DNA of 42,082 nt from Gammaproteobacteria bacterium (GTDB lineage: Bacteria > Pseudomonadota > Gammaproteobacteria > Chromatiales > Chromatiaceae): the NCBI GenBank assembly GCA_020445335.1, contig JAGRGU010000062.1, forward strand, positions 1 to 42,082, read 5' to 3'. The notes under the pieces are model-generated. The model was not told the origin of the DNA. It did no database searches and saw only the letters and a program-made list of their open reading frames with translations. Shown here piece after piece: positions 11,363-19,952 of this stretch; positions within the stretch are counted from its first letter, which is position 1; the number at the start of each line of letters is the position of its first letter. The translations under genes and the position numbers were made by a program.

Positions 11363-11764
11363 CTAGGCCGCCTGCCTGTTTCTTATCGACCTGGCCCAGC
11401 TTTCCATGGCCACGTTCGCCAACGGCATCGGTGCCTCCATGAAAGTGATGATGAACTCATCGTGAGTCTCGACAACGCCGATGGAGCGTGGGCGGACCGC
11501 CATCGCCTGCGGATTGGGAAGGGTGATGCCGAAGCAGAAGACGATGTTCTTGGCGTCGAGTATGGCGCTGTCGATCTGGCCGTGAGTCAGGCTTCGGGTG
11601 TGCGAATAGTGGTCAAAGATGGCGATGAAAGTGGCAATTTCGTTGTCGTCGATCTGCTGCTTGAGGTGATCGAGGATCTCATCCACGGAGGTGAACAGCG
11701 TCTCCTGTTTCTCCACCTCCAATGTGAACACCGGATACCTTTCCTGTAGCAGGAGTTGCTTCAT
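11363..11764 (-). CDS. Small conserved cytoplasmic protein (DUF6858-like)
   Basis: A 133-residue soluble protein with no signal peptide or membrane segment. It opens MKQLLLQERYPVFTLEV and holds conserved-looking blocks IFDHYSHT, KNIVFCFGITLPNP, MAVRPRSIGV and FMEAPMP. I associate this pattern with a small family (I believe DUF6858) found in sulfur oxidisers; no biochemical function is known to me. The ATG at 11762-11764 is chosen over a longer frame to 11827 because the family start fits and GGAG precedes it. It lies 162 bases downstream of the FNR-like regulator on the same strand, so it could be in the same transcript or under its own promoter. Confidence 0.75.
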   Translation of the reverse strand: MKQLLLQERYPVFTLEVEKQETLFTSVDEILDHLKQQIDDNEIATFIAIFDHYSHTRSLTHGQIDSAILDAKNIVFCFGITLPNPQAMAVRPRSIGVVETHDEFIITFMEAPMPLANVAMESWARSIRNRQAA

Positions 11765-11926
11765 TCTCTCGCTCTCCGACGGTGAGGCCGCTCGCTTTGC
11801 TGACGAAGAAAAAAGACGACTCGGCACAGCCCTTGCTCCGGCTGCCGGTAAGAGATGCAGGCTAGGTCAAAGCGGCTGTCGGCGCATTGAAAAAACGCAA
11901 TCTTGCGATATGCGCGCCCGAGTCGA

Positions 11927-12634
11927 TCAACCGTCGGCGATATGCTCCAGGTTGCGGATATCGAGCAGGAAGCTGTTGGGCTTGGTCTCGATCAACAGGC
12001 TTTTGCGCTTGAATTCGGCGATCGTTCGGCTCGCTGTTTCGGTGGTGATGCCGAGCATTGCACCCATGTCCTCGCGTGGGAAGAGCGTGCACTGGCTGGT
12101 CGCCTCGTCACGCACCAGCCGCAACAGCAGCCGCGCAACGCGCTGTTTCGCCGAACCGGTTGAGAGTTCGGTGAGCCAGGCGTCCGCTTCGACGAGCGCC
12201 TTCTGCCAGCGGTTGAGCAGCTCCTTGTGCAGTTTGGGATTGCTCTGTGACAGTGCCTGCACCACGCTGACCGGCAGGCTGCAGGCCTCGGTCGACTGCA
12301 GTACCACGGCATCGTGCTGGTAGGGCTGCCCGAGCAGGGTCTCCAGGCCGATCACATCGGTCGAGCGGATCAGGCGGACGATGCGCTGGGTACCGTCGGG
12401 CAGGTACTGGACCAGCTTGAGCACACCGCTGCGGATGGTGAACAGGCGCTCTCCCTCGTCCCCGGCACGGTAGAGCACCGAACCGGGGGGGAGGGTATAG
12501 AGGTCGATGGGTTGGTGGATGTTCTCGAACTCGCTTTCGTCCAGCCCGGAAAAGAGCACTGAGTTGCGCAGGGTACAGCTGAGACAGTCCGCATGCCCCT
12601 CCCATGCTTCTTTGTCCGAGACCAGTTTCTTCAT
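11927..12634 (-). CDS. Crp/Fnr family transcriptional regulator with an incomplete FNR cysteine set
   Basis: A 235-residue regulator with an N-terminal cysteine motif, a cyclic-nucleotide-binding-type beta roll (about 25-145), a dimerisation helix and a C-terminal winged helix. The recognition helix reads TTETASR (E199, S202, R203), the E-x-x-S-R pattern of FNR that reads TTGAT half sites. Cysteines sit at 17, 20 and 118, matching FNR C20, C23 and C122, but the position of FNR C29 is valine 26. A normal four-cysteine [4Fe-4S] site is therefore absent, unless another residue such as H14 or D16 completes it. ATG at 12632-12634 is preferred over a long upstream frame that runs through trpB2. It starts 8 bases after the trpB2 stop, so the two are co-transcribed. 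Confidence 0.88.
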   Translation of the reverse strand: MKKLVSDKEAWEGHADCLSCTLRNSVLFSGLDESEFENIHQPIDLYTLPPGSVLYRAGDEGERLFTIRSGVLKLVQYLPDGTQRIVRLIRSTDVIGLETLLGQPYQHDAVVLQSTEACSLPVSVVQALSQSNPKLHKELLNRWQKALVEADAWLTELSTGSAKQRVARLLLRLVRDEATSQCTLFPREDMGAMLGITTETASRTIAEFKRKSLLIETKPNSFLLDIRNLEHIADG

Positions 12635-12642
12635 CGCTCGCC

Positions 12643-13995
12643 TCAGCCGCCGACCTTGGGCAGATGCCGCAGCGACTCCTGGATCGCCTCTTCCGGGTAG
12701 GCATAGTCCTGCAGTTCGCCGGCAAAGTAGCGATCGTACGAGGACATGTCGAAATGGCCGTGACCGGAGAGATTGAACAGCAGCGTCTTCGGCTCGCCGG
12801 TTTCGGCGCATCTGCGCGCCTCGCGAACGGCCGCGGCCACCGCGTGGGTCGATTCGGGCGCCGGTACTATGCCCTCGGTACGCGCGAACAGCACGCCGGC
12901 CTCGAATGTCTCCAGCTGCGGCACGGCGATCGCATCGACCAGTCCCTCCTGGTGCAGCTGGCTGACCAGCGGCGAGTCACCGTGATAGCGCAGACCGCCG
13001 GCGTGAATGCCCGGCGGCATGAAGTCGTGACCGAGGGTGAACATCTTCATCAGCGGGGTCAGGCCGATGGCGTCGCCGAAGTCGTAGGCGTAGACCCCTT
13101 TGGTCAACGTCGGGCAGGATGTGGGCTCGACCGCGACCAGCTGGATCTCCTTGCCGGCAGCCTTGTCGGCGAAGAAGGGGAAGGCGATGCCGCCGAAGTT
13201 GGAGCCGCCGCCGCAGGGGGCGAAGATCATGTCGGGGTAGTCGCCGACCATCTCCAGTTGCTTCTTCGCCTCCTCGCCGATGATGGTCTGGTGCAGCAGT
13301 ACATGGTTGAGCACCGAACCGAGCGCGTAGTTTGTGTCGTCACGCTGCGCCGCCTCTTCCACCGCCTCGGAGATGGCGATGCCCAGCGATCCCTGCGACT
13401 CGGGATCCTTCGCCAGGATGGTGCGCCCTGCCGCGGTCATGTCGGTCGGACTGGCGAACACGTCCGCGCCCCAGGTCTGCATCATCGACCGGCGGTAGGG
13501 TTTCTGCTGATAGCTGATCTTGACCATGAAGACGCGAACATCCAGGCCGAACATCTGCCCCGCCAGCGCCAAAGAGCAACCCCACTGGCCGGCGCCCGTC
13601 TCGGTGGTCAGACGCTTGATGCCGGCCTGTTTGTTGTAATAGGCCTGCGCCACCGCGGTATTTGGCTTGTGCGACCCGGCCGGACTGACCGCTTCGTTCT
13701 TGTAATAGATCTTGGCCGGCGTCTTCAGCGCCTGCTCCAGCCGGTGCGCGCGGTAGAGTGGGGAGGGGCGCCAAAGGCGCAGGATCTCCCGCACCTCTTC
13801 GGGTATCTCGATCCAGCGCTGCTGGCTCATCTCCTGTTCGATCAGCGCCATCGGGAAGATCGCCGCCAGCGCATCGGGGCCGACCGGTTGGCCGTCCGGT
13901 CCCAATGGCGGCGCCGGTGGATTGGGCATATCCGCCATCACATTGTACCAATGGGTGGGCATATCGGTTTCTTTCAGCAGGATCTTCGTTTTCAA
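12643..13995 (-). CDS. trpB2: TrpB2-type tryptophan synthase beta-like protein
   Basis: A 450-residue pyridoxal-phosphate enzyme of the TrpB2 branch of tryptophan synthase beta chains, which condenses indole (or a related nucleophile) with serine. The PLP lysine lies in [17 protein letters not shown] and the phosphate-binding CGGGSNF loop are intact. TrpB2 proteins are longer than TrpB1 and often act without TrpA; none is encoded here. The start is a TTG (13993-13995) preceded by GGAGAGG at good distance, giving [18 protein letters not shown], the usual family N terminus; the ATG at 13962 would remove eleven residues and lacks a clear Shine-Dalgarno site. It is divergent from uup and followed by the FNR-like gene. 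Confidence 0.92.
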   Translation of the reverse strand: MKTKILLKETDMPTHWYNVMADMPNPPAPPLGPDGQPVGPDALAAIFPMALIEQEMSQQRWIEIPEEVREILRLWRPSPLYRAHRLEQALKTPAKIYYKNEAVSPAGSHKPNTAVAQAYYNKQAGIKRLTTETGAGQWGCSLALAGQMFGLDVRVFMVKISYQQKPYRRSMMQTWGADVFASPTDMTAAGRTILAKDPESQGSLGIAISEAVEEAAQRDDTNYALGSVLNHVLLHQTIIGEEAKKQLEMVGDYPDMIFAPCGGGSNFGGIAFPFFADKAAGKEIQLVAVEPTSCPTLTKGVYAYDFGDAIGLTPLMKMFTLGHDFMPPGIHAGGLRYHGDSPLVSQLHQEGLVDAIAVPQLETFEAGVLFARTEGIVPAPESTHAVAAAVREARRCAETGEPKTLLFNLSGHGHFDMSSYDRYFAGELQDYAYPEEAIQESLRHLPKVGG

Positions 13996-14177
13996 AGCGG
14001 GCCTCTCCAGGTGAAAAATGCAAACTCGCAGCCGCGTCGCGGCGATGGTTCGCGGTGTTGTTATCGGTTTCTCAGCATTCAGCGGTTAATCTTCACACAT
14101 TTGCCGCATTTGATCAGCTGCTTCTGTTTGACTGGTATCATTACCGCGCCATTTTCCCAGTGGAGACCCATTCCCCC

Positions 14178-16073
14178 ATGTCGCTGATCACGCTCAGACA
14201 GATCCAGCTCGGTTTCGGTGGACCGCTGCTGCTGGACGGCCTCTCCTTCTCCATCGCCGAAGGGGAGAGGGTCTGCCTGCTGGGCCGCAACGGCGAGGGC
14301 AAGTCGACGCTGCTCAAACTGGTCGCGGGCGAAATTCACGCCGATGACGGTGATATCTCGCTGCGTCAGGGGGTCAGGGTGGCGCGCCTGGAGCAGGAGG
14401 TACCCGAGTCACTGGAGGGTACGGTGTTCGATATCGTCGCCTCCGGCCTCGGCGGCATGGCCGAGTTGGTGCGCCGCTATCACCATCTGGCGCTGAGGCT
14501 CGAATCGCAGGCCGACGGCGAGACGCTGGCCAGGCTGGCACGGGTGCAGAACGAGCTGGAGGCGGCTGGAGGCTGGCACTCCGAGCAGCTGGTCGAGCGT
14601 ACCCTGTCGCGGCTGCAGCTGACCGGGGAGAGCGAGTTTCCGACCCTCTCGGGCGGCTTGAAGCGGCGCGTTCTGCTCGCCCGGGCGTTGGTTGTCGAGC
14701 CCGATCTGCTGCTGCTGGACGAACCGACCAACCATCTGGATATCGAATCGATCGACTGGCTGGAGCAGTTTCTGCTCGGCTTCGGCGGCGCGCTGCTCTT
14801 CATCACCCACGATCGTGCATTTCTGCAGCGTCTGGCGACGCGCATCGTCGAGCTGGACCGTGGCCGTCTCGGCGACTGGCCGGGTGACTATGCCAATTTT
14901 CTCAGGCGCAAGGCGGAAGCGCTCAACGCCGAGGCGCAGGCCAACGAACGCTTCGACAAGAAGCTCGCGCAGGAGGAGATATGGATCCGCCAGGGGATCA
15001 AGGCGCGCCGCACGCGCAACGAAGGCAGAGTGCGGGCGCTGCAGGCGATGCGCGAAGCGCGCGGACGGCGTCGCGATCAGAGCGGTCAGGCGCGCATGGC
15101 ACTGCAGGCGGCGGAACGCTCCGGCAGACTGGTGGCAGAAGTGGAGGGGATCAGCTATGCCTGGGACGGCGTGCCGGTGGTGCGGGAGTTCTCGACCACC
15201 ATTCTGCGCGGTGACCGTATCGGCATCATTGGCCCCAACGGCGTCGGCAAGAGCACGCTGCTGAACCTGCTGTTGGGGCGGCTGCAGCCGGACAGCGGAA
15301 GCGTGAAACTGGGTACTCGAATGGAGGTGGTCTATTTTGACCAGATGCGCGCCGCGCTGGATGAGTCGAAGTCGGTGCGCGACAACCTTGCCGATGGCAG
15401 CGACAAGGTCGAGATCAACGGCCGGCAGAAGCATGTGATCGGCTATCTGCAGGATTTTCTCTTCACCCCGGATCGCGCCAACCAGCCGGTCAGGTCGCTG
15501 TCGGGGGGCGAGCGCAACCGCCTGTTGCTGGCACAGCTGTTCACCCGTCCCGCCAACGTGTTGGTGATGGATGAGCCGACCAACGACCTCGACCTTGAGA
15601 CGCTGGAGTTGCTCGAGGAGTTGCTGCTCGACTACCAGGGCACGCTGCTGCTGGTGAGCCATGACCGCGCGTTCCTCGACAGCGTGGTGACCAGCACGCT
15701 GGTGTTCGAAGGCGACGGCAGGGTTACCGAGTATGTCGGCGGCTACCAGGAGTGGCTGCGCCAGCGTCCGTCCACGGCGACCTCGCCGGCGGAGCTGCCG
15801 AAGCCGAAGCCTGCGCGCGACAAGCCGAAGTCGAAACCACACAAGCTCAGCTACAAGGATCAGCGCGAGCTCGATGCGCTGCCGGCGCAGATCGAAGCGC
15901 TGGAGACGGAGCTGGGTTCGATCCAGGGGCAGCTCTCGGAGAGCGGTTTCTATCAACAGTCCGGTGACAAGGTGGCAGATGTCACGGCGCGGCTCACCGA
16001 GCTGGAGCGCGAACTGGCCGAGCGTTACCAGCGCTGGGAGGCGCTTGAGAAGCTGCAGGAAAAGGTTGATTGA
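14178..16073 (+). CDS. uup: ABC-F family ATPase Uup
   Basis: A 631-residue soluble protein with two ABC ATPase domains and no membrane part. Domain 1 has GRNGEGKST and LSGGLKRR...LLLDEPTNHLD; domain 2 has GPNGVGKST and LSGGERNRLLLAQL...MDEPTNDLD. The linker contains the ABC-F stretch EEIWIRQGIKARRTRNEGRV, and the last ~90 residues after a lysine/proline-rich spacer form the coiled-coil Uup DNA-binding domain. Uup binds ribosomes and branched DNA and affects transposon excision and 50S assembly. The ATG at 14178 matches the E. coli Uup start (MSLI); the long upstream frame runs antisense through trpB2 and is not coding. Divergent from trpB2 across 182 bp. Confidence 0.95.
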   Translation: MSLITLRQIQLGFGGPLLLDGLSFSIAEGERVCLLGRNGEGKSTLLKLVAGEIHADDGDISLRQGVRVARLEQEVPESLEGTVFDIVASGLGGMAELVRRYHHLALRLESQADGETLARLARVQNELEAAGGWHSEQLVERTLSRLQLTGESEFPTLSGGLKRRVLLARALVVEPDLLLLDEPTNHLDIESIDWLEQFLLGFGGALLFITHDRAFLQRLATRIVELDRGRLGDWPGDYANFLRRKAEALNAEAQANERFDKKLAQEEIWIRQGIKARRTRNEGRVRALQAMREARGRRRDQSGQARMALQAAERSGRLVAEVEGISYAWDGVPVVREFSTTILRGDRIGIIGPNGVGKSTLLNLLLGRLQPDSGSVKLGTRMEVVYFDQMRAALDESKSVRDNLADGSDKVEINGRQKHVIGYLQDFLFTPDRANQPVRSLSGGERNRLLLAQLFTRPANVLVMDEPTNDLDLETLELLEELLLDYQGTLLLVSHDRAFLDSVVTSTLVFEGDGRVTEYVGGYQEWLRQRPSTATSPAELPKPKPARDKPKSKPHKLSYKDQRELDALPAQIEALETELGSIQGQLSESGFYQQSGDKVADVTARLTELERELAERYQRWEALEKLQEKVD

Positions 16074-16368
16074 GATCTGCGGTCAGGCCTGAGCGAGTTC
16101 CGGCTCGCGTTGTTAGGCCCCAGTGTTCGGGGCTGGCAGCTGGTCGAGTGGCTCGGGATACCACAGCCAGCGCCGGCGGAAGTGGCGCGCCGGCAACCGA
16201 TCCCCGCTGACGTACCTGTGGGCCTGAGCGCCCGCAGCTTCGCCTCCTGCCACCCCTTCTTGCAAGTTGTTTATTTCCTTTAACGCAGCGATTATTCTTG
16301 CGCAAGCCCCGGCTGAATGCCAGCTGCAGCCCTGCTGCAACAGAGTGACAATCTGGAGTCATAGAACG

Positions 16369-17229
16369 ATGAGATGGAGAGGCAGGCGTACCAGCAGCAA
16401 CGTTGAGGACAGACGCGGTTCGCGTATGGTGCGTAGGGCCGGCGGTGGCGGCATAGGCATGATCGTGCTGGCGCTGGTGGCGATCTACTTCGGCGTCGAC
16501 CCCAGCGTGGTGCTCAATCAGGGTGGCAATATTCTCGGCAACAGCGCGCCGCCGGAGTCCGGCAGTTATCAGCCGAGTGCTCAGGAGGAGGAGCTTGCCG
16601 CTTTCGTCGGAGTGGTGCTGGCCGATACGGAAGCCACCTGGAACCGGATCTTCAGCGAGAGCGGCCGGCAATACCGGGAACCGAAACTGGTGCTGTTCAG
16701 CGGTTCGGTGGAGTCCGCCTGTGGCATGGGACAGGCAGCCATGGGGCCTTTCTACTGTCCGGGCGACATGAAGGCTTATATCGACCTCAGCTTTTACCAG
16801 GACCTCAAGCACCGCCACCAGGCGCCGGGTGATTTTGCCCAGGCCTACGTCATCGCGCACGAGATCGGCCACCACGTGCAGAATCTACTGGGTATCTCCG
16901 AGAAGGTGCAGCGTGCCAGGCGGCAGTCGACCAAGAGCGAAGCCAATGCGTTGTCGGTCAAGCTGGAGTTGCAGGCCGACTGTCTCGCGGGCGTCTGGGC
17001 TCACGATGCGGATCGCGCCCGGGAACTGCTCGAACAGGGAGATATAGAGGAGGGGCTGCGTGCCGCCAGCGCCATCGGCGACGACCGACTGCAGCGACAG
17101 TCACGTGGCTACGTCACGCCCGACTCTTTCACCCACGGCAGCTCGGCGCAGCGCGTGCGCTGGTTTCGCATCGGCCTTGAAAAAGGCAATGTCAACTCCT
17201 GCAACACCTTTGATGCCGCTCAGATCTAG
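16369..17229 (+). CDS. YpfJ-type neutral zinc metallopeptidase family protein
   Basis: A 286-residue protein with a short basic N terminus rich in Arg, one membrane helix (about residues 27-45, IGMIVLALVAIYFGV), and an exposed domain of the YpfJ/neutral zinc metallopeptidase family. The zinc site HEIGHHVQ is intact, followed by the family element ELQADCLAGVWAHD with the third ligand region. The N-terminal MRWRGRR...SSNVEDRRG is typical of these proteins. ATG 16369 is chosen because the upstream frame to 16267 has no family match. Its substrate is unknown in the family. The next gene starts only 9 bases downstream, so they may be co-transcribed. Confidence 0.9.
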   Translation: MRWRGRRTSSNVEDRRGSRMVRRAGGGGIGMIVLALVAIYFGVDPSVVLNQGGNILGNSAPPESGSYQPSAQEEELAAFVGVVLADTEATWNRIFSESGRQYREPKLVLFSGSVESACGMGQAAMGPFYCPGDMKAYIDLSFYQDLKHRHQAPGDFAQAYVIAHEIGHHVQNLLGISEKVQRARRQSTKSEANALSVKLELQADCLAGVWAHDADRARELLEQGDIEEGLRAASAIGDDRLQRQSRGYVTPDSFTHGSSAQRVRWFRIGLEKGNVNSCNTFDAAQI

Positions 17230-17238
17230 AAATTTGAA

Positions 17239-18459
17239 GTGAACTTGCTGTTTGTTCATCAGAACTCTCCCGGGCAGTTCAAACATCTTGCGCCCCATCT
17301 CGCCTCCTTGCCCGGCAACCAGGTGGTTTTCATTACACGACCGGGCAAGCCGGACTTACCCGGGATACATAAAATCGAATATGTGCCTCGACGCAATCCA
17401 TCGGAGAGGACGCACCGCTATCTGCGTTTAGTCGAGGAGGGTGTACTCAACGGCCAGGCGGTGGCACGGGCTGCTGTGCGGCTGAGTAAGGAGGGATTCG
17501 CACCCGATGTCATCGTGGCGCATATGGGTTGGGGGGAGGCGCTCTATCTCAAGAAGATCTGGCCACGAGCAAGACTGCTTGGGTACTTCGAGTGGTATTA
17601 CCGCAGTCATGGGTCCGACGTCGGGTTTCTCGAGCAGACGCCGCCTTCGCTGGACATCGCCTGCGGCATCGAGACCCGTAATGGTCTGCATCTGCTGGGT
17701 CTGCAGATGATGGATTGGGGAATCAGCCCGACGAAATGGCAGTGGCAGCAGCATCCCGAGGTCTATCTTCGGCGTATTTCGGTGATTCACGACGGTGTGG
17801 ATACCGACCGGGTAAAACCCGATTCCGAGGTGACGGGCTCGCTGCAAAACGGGTTGAGATTCAAGGCTGGCGACGAGCTGGTAACCTATGTCGCGCGCAA
17901 CCTGGAACCTTATCGTGGTTTTCATGTCTTCATGCGTGCCGCTGAAATCATCCTCAAACGGCGTCCGAACACCCACATTCTGGTCATAGGTGCTGATGGT
18001 GTCAGTTACGGGCAAAAGCCGAAGAATGGTTCCAGTCATCGCGAAGTCATGCTCGATGAGGTGGATCTCGACCTGGAGAGGGTTCACTTCCTCGGGCGGG
18101 TTGATTACGATCTATTTCTCCGTGTGCTTCAACTCTCTGCAGCGCACGTCTACCTGAGCGTGCCTTTCGTGCTCTCCTGGTCCATGTTGGAGGCGATGTC
18201 GGCAGGCTGCCTCGTGATCGGCTCGAGAACTCCGCCTGTACAGGAGGTTATAAGTGACGGCAGCAACGGTCTGTTGGTCGATTTTTTCTCCCCCCGGGAA
18301 GTTGCGGATGCCGTCGATCGAGCACTCGATCATCCCGATCGCATGGCGGCGCTGAGAGCAGCGGCAAGGCGGACCGTGGAACAGCGTTATGCGCTGAAGA
18401 GCTGTTTGACTAAACAGGTGGAACTTGTTGGGTACCTGGCCAGACAAGCTCATACTTGA
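17239..18459 (+). CDS. GT4-type glycosyltransferase
   Basis: A 406-residue two-domain glycosyltransferase of the GT-B fold. The N terminus (MNLLFVHQNSPGQFKHLAPH) and the middle VIHDGVDT motif mark the acceptor and hinge regions. YVARNLEPYRG opens the donor domain, and the E-x7-E region lies in MLEAMSAGCLVIGSRTPPVQE. It should transfer a sugar from an NDP donor to a glycan or lipid acceptor; neither can be named. It starts at GTG 17239, 9 bases after the metallopeptidase stop, with no strong ribosome-binding site, which suggests coupling to that gene. No other polysaccharide genes are nearby, which is unusual for this family. Confidence 0.88.
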   Translation: MNLLFVHQNSPGQFKHLAPHLASLPGNQVVFITRPGKPDLPGIHKIEYVPRRNPSERTHRYLRLVEEGVLNGQAVARAAVRLSKEGFAPDVIVAHMGWGEALYLKKIWPRARLLGYFEWYYRSHGSDVGFLEQTPPSLDIACGIETRNGLHLLGLQMMDWGISPTKWQWQQHPEVYLRRISVIHDGVDTDRVKPDSEVTGSLQNGLRFKAGDELVTYVARNLEPYRGFHVFMRAAEIILKRRPNTHILVIGADGVSYGQKPKNGSSHREVMLDEVDLDLERVHFLGRVDYDLFLRVLQLSAAHVYLSVPFVLSWSMLEAMSAGCLVIGSRTPPVQEVISDGSNGLLVDFFSPREVADAVDRALDHPDRMAALRAAARRTVEQRYALKSCLTKQVELVGYLARQAHT

Positions 18460-18721
18460 GCCAGCAGATTTTTTGAACCCGGTCTGAAAGGCGGATGTGG
18501 CCGGATACTCTCGCAAAGTGATTGGCCCGGAATATCCACTCAAAAATTATAGAACTTTGTCGATAAGAATTGTCGGAAGACACACGGTACGCAATAATCC
18601 GATAGAATCTACTCCAGCTTGACATTGGGGCATAAAGATAATTTCCTGATTTTTCTGCGAAAAATCCAACCGGTAAATCAATTTTCATATTTCGGTACAC
18701 ACTGCACGTTAAGGAGCGTTT

Positions 18722-19405
18722 ATGTTCACATCTCTACGATTATTTCCTACTGTTCTGCTGATATTCATCTCCCTTACAGGAGCGGTAAAGGCAGTGGAGC
18801 TGGATTCGGAACAAAAGCGGTTGAGCTACGCATTTGGTTATCTCTACATACAGCAGTTCAAGCAGCAGGGGACCATGCTCGATATGGAGGCGTTCTCGGC
18901 TGCTGCCAATGATGTTTTGCAAGGCAAAGAGATCCGCATGACCAAGGCGGAGATGAGCGCTACCATGCAGGCCTACCGCACGGGACTGGATGAAGATTTG
19001 AGGGCCAACGCCGAGGCCAGACTGAAGGCTGGTCAGGATTTTCTGGAGAAGAACAAGAAGGAAACGGGCGTAGTGGTACTCGATTCGGGTGTGCAGTATA
19101 TCGAACATATTCCGGGAGTGGGTGCCCCGCCCAGCGCAGGTGCCAAGGTCAAGCTTCACTATCGGGGAACGTTGATCGATGGCACGGAGTTCGACAGCTC
19201 CTACAATGATTCTGGAGAACCCGCAAGCTTCGAACTGAAGGACGTTATTCGAGGTTTTCTTGAAGCGGTCACGAAGATGAAACCGGGCGCCAAGTGGACG
19301 GTTTTCATCCCGGCACACCTTGCGTATGGGATAGGGGGCTGGAGTCCGAAAATCGGTCCCAACGAGGCGTTGATTTTCTATATTGAACTCGTCTCTGTGG
19401 AGTAA
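18722..19405 (+). CDS. Exported FKBP-type peptidyl-prolyl cis-trans isomerase (FkpA/Mip-like)
   Basis: A 227-residue protein with a signal peptide of about 23 residues ending AVKA, an N-terminal helical dimerisation domain (about 25-115) and a C-terminal FKBP domain. The FKBP domain shows VKLHYRGTLIDGTEFDSSY, the active-site region VIRGFLEAVTKMKPG and IPAHLAYG, then the final strand LIFYIELVSV. It would speed proline isomerisation and folding of periplasmic proteins. AAGGAG precedes the ATG by 6-7 bases, a strong start. Its position just before the secretion cluster could be coincidental; it has its own 260-bp upstream region and is followed by a hairpin with a T-run. Confidence 0.93.
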   Translation: MFTSLRLFPTVLLIFISLTGAVKAVELDSEQKRLSYAFGYLYIQQFKQQGTMLDMEAFSAAANDVLQGKEIRMTKAEMSATMQAYRTGLDEDLRANAEARLKAGQDFLEKNKKETGVVVLDSGVQYIEHIPGVGAPPSAGAKVKLHYRGTLIDGTEFDSSYNDSGEPASFELKDVIRGFLEAVTKMKPGAKWTVFIPAHLAYGIGGWSPKIGPNEALIFYIELVSVE

Positions 19406-19952
19406 AAGCGCCTTCGAGCAAGTCGTGAACGATTGCTTGACACTAAGCAACGTCAATTGAGGGGTCAGGCACGATTGAAGCGCAATCGGGTCTGATCCCT
19501 TGTGTTTTTTCATTTGACTTGGCGATCTTGGTGCTTTGAAGGTTCAAGTGCCTTTACCGGGTGACTGATTGCTGAGCCTCAAGGGGCGCCGGGAAACTTT
19601 CCAATACTTTTTTACTTGCTCCAGGTTTGTTTATCTCATTTCTGATTCTGCTCTCCCTTTCAGTAGCGGGCACATTACTCGATGCACTTTATTCATCCAG
19701 CTCCAAGTCGATGAGTTTCCGGCTACTGCGAATCGGCTGGTTGCACGACTAACTGCTTTTTCCAGAGCCTTTCAGCAAAGAGCCTACAAACCTCCACTCA
19801 AGAATCAGTCGTGCACGGACGCAGTAGAAAGACAACCGGTTAATGGACGGTGCTGAGATGGAGATGGTCGGAGAATTCGCTGCTTGAGAGTGCCTGGGGA
19901 CAAAGTGAAATTGCTTACGACACCCATAATGTATTGAGATAGAATCCACGCG
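19406..19952. other. 547-bp region between the FKBP gene and the T2SS cluster
   Basis: It contains the REP-like hairpin at 19460-19510 and must hold the promoter for gspL. A frame at 19569-19856 has no family match and no ribosome-binding site. In another frame about 19627-19749 encodes a hydrophobic stretch (FISFLILLSLSVAGTLLDAL) ending in a stop, without a proper start codon; it could be the remnant of a small membrane protein or chance. Confidence 0.4.
19460..19510 (+). repeat. REP-like palindrome with T-run, possible terminator of the FKBP gene
   Basis: AGGGGTCAG (19460-19468) pairs with CTGATCCCT (19492-19500, one G-T pair). Inside it GATTG and CAATC (19473-19477, 19483-19487) pair around a five-base loop. 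Six T follow at 19505-19510. The GGGGTCAG...CTGA(C/T)CCC outline resembles palindromes that are scattered through many proteobacterial genomes and linked to REP-associated transposases; no such transposase is present here. The T-run also allows a terminator role, 54 bases after the FKBP stop. Confidence 0.6.

Noticed and set aside
12604..14187. 527-codon plus-strand open frame opposite trpB2
   Set aside because: Shadow of trpB2 with no family match; the minus-strand protein has all TrpB motifs.
14409..15956. 515-codon minus-strand open frame opposite uup
   Set aside because: Gln/Arg/Leu-rich shadow of the ABC-F gene.
16113..16340. 75-codon minus-strand frame upstream of the metallopeptidase gene
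   Set aside because: The end (RRRWLWYPEPLDQLPAP) looks protein-like, but the only start is a TTG without a ribosome-binding site and no family is recognised.
18619..18644. Sigma-70 promoter before the FKBP gene (TTGACA with GATAAT)
   Set aside because: Both hexamers are good, but they are only 12 bases apart, too close for a normal promoter.
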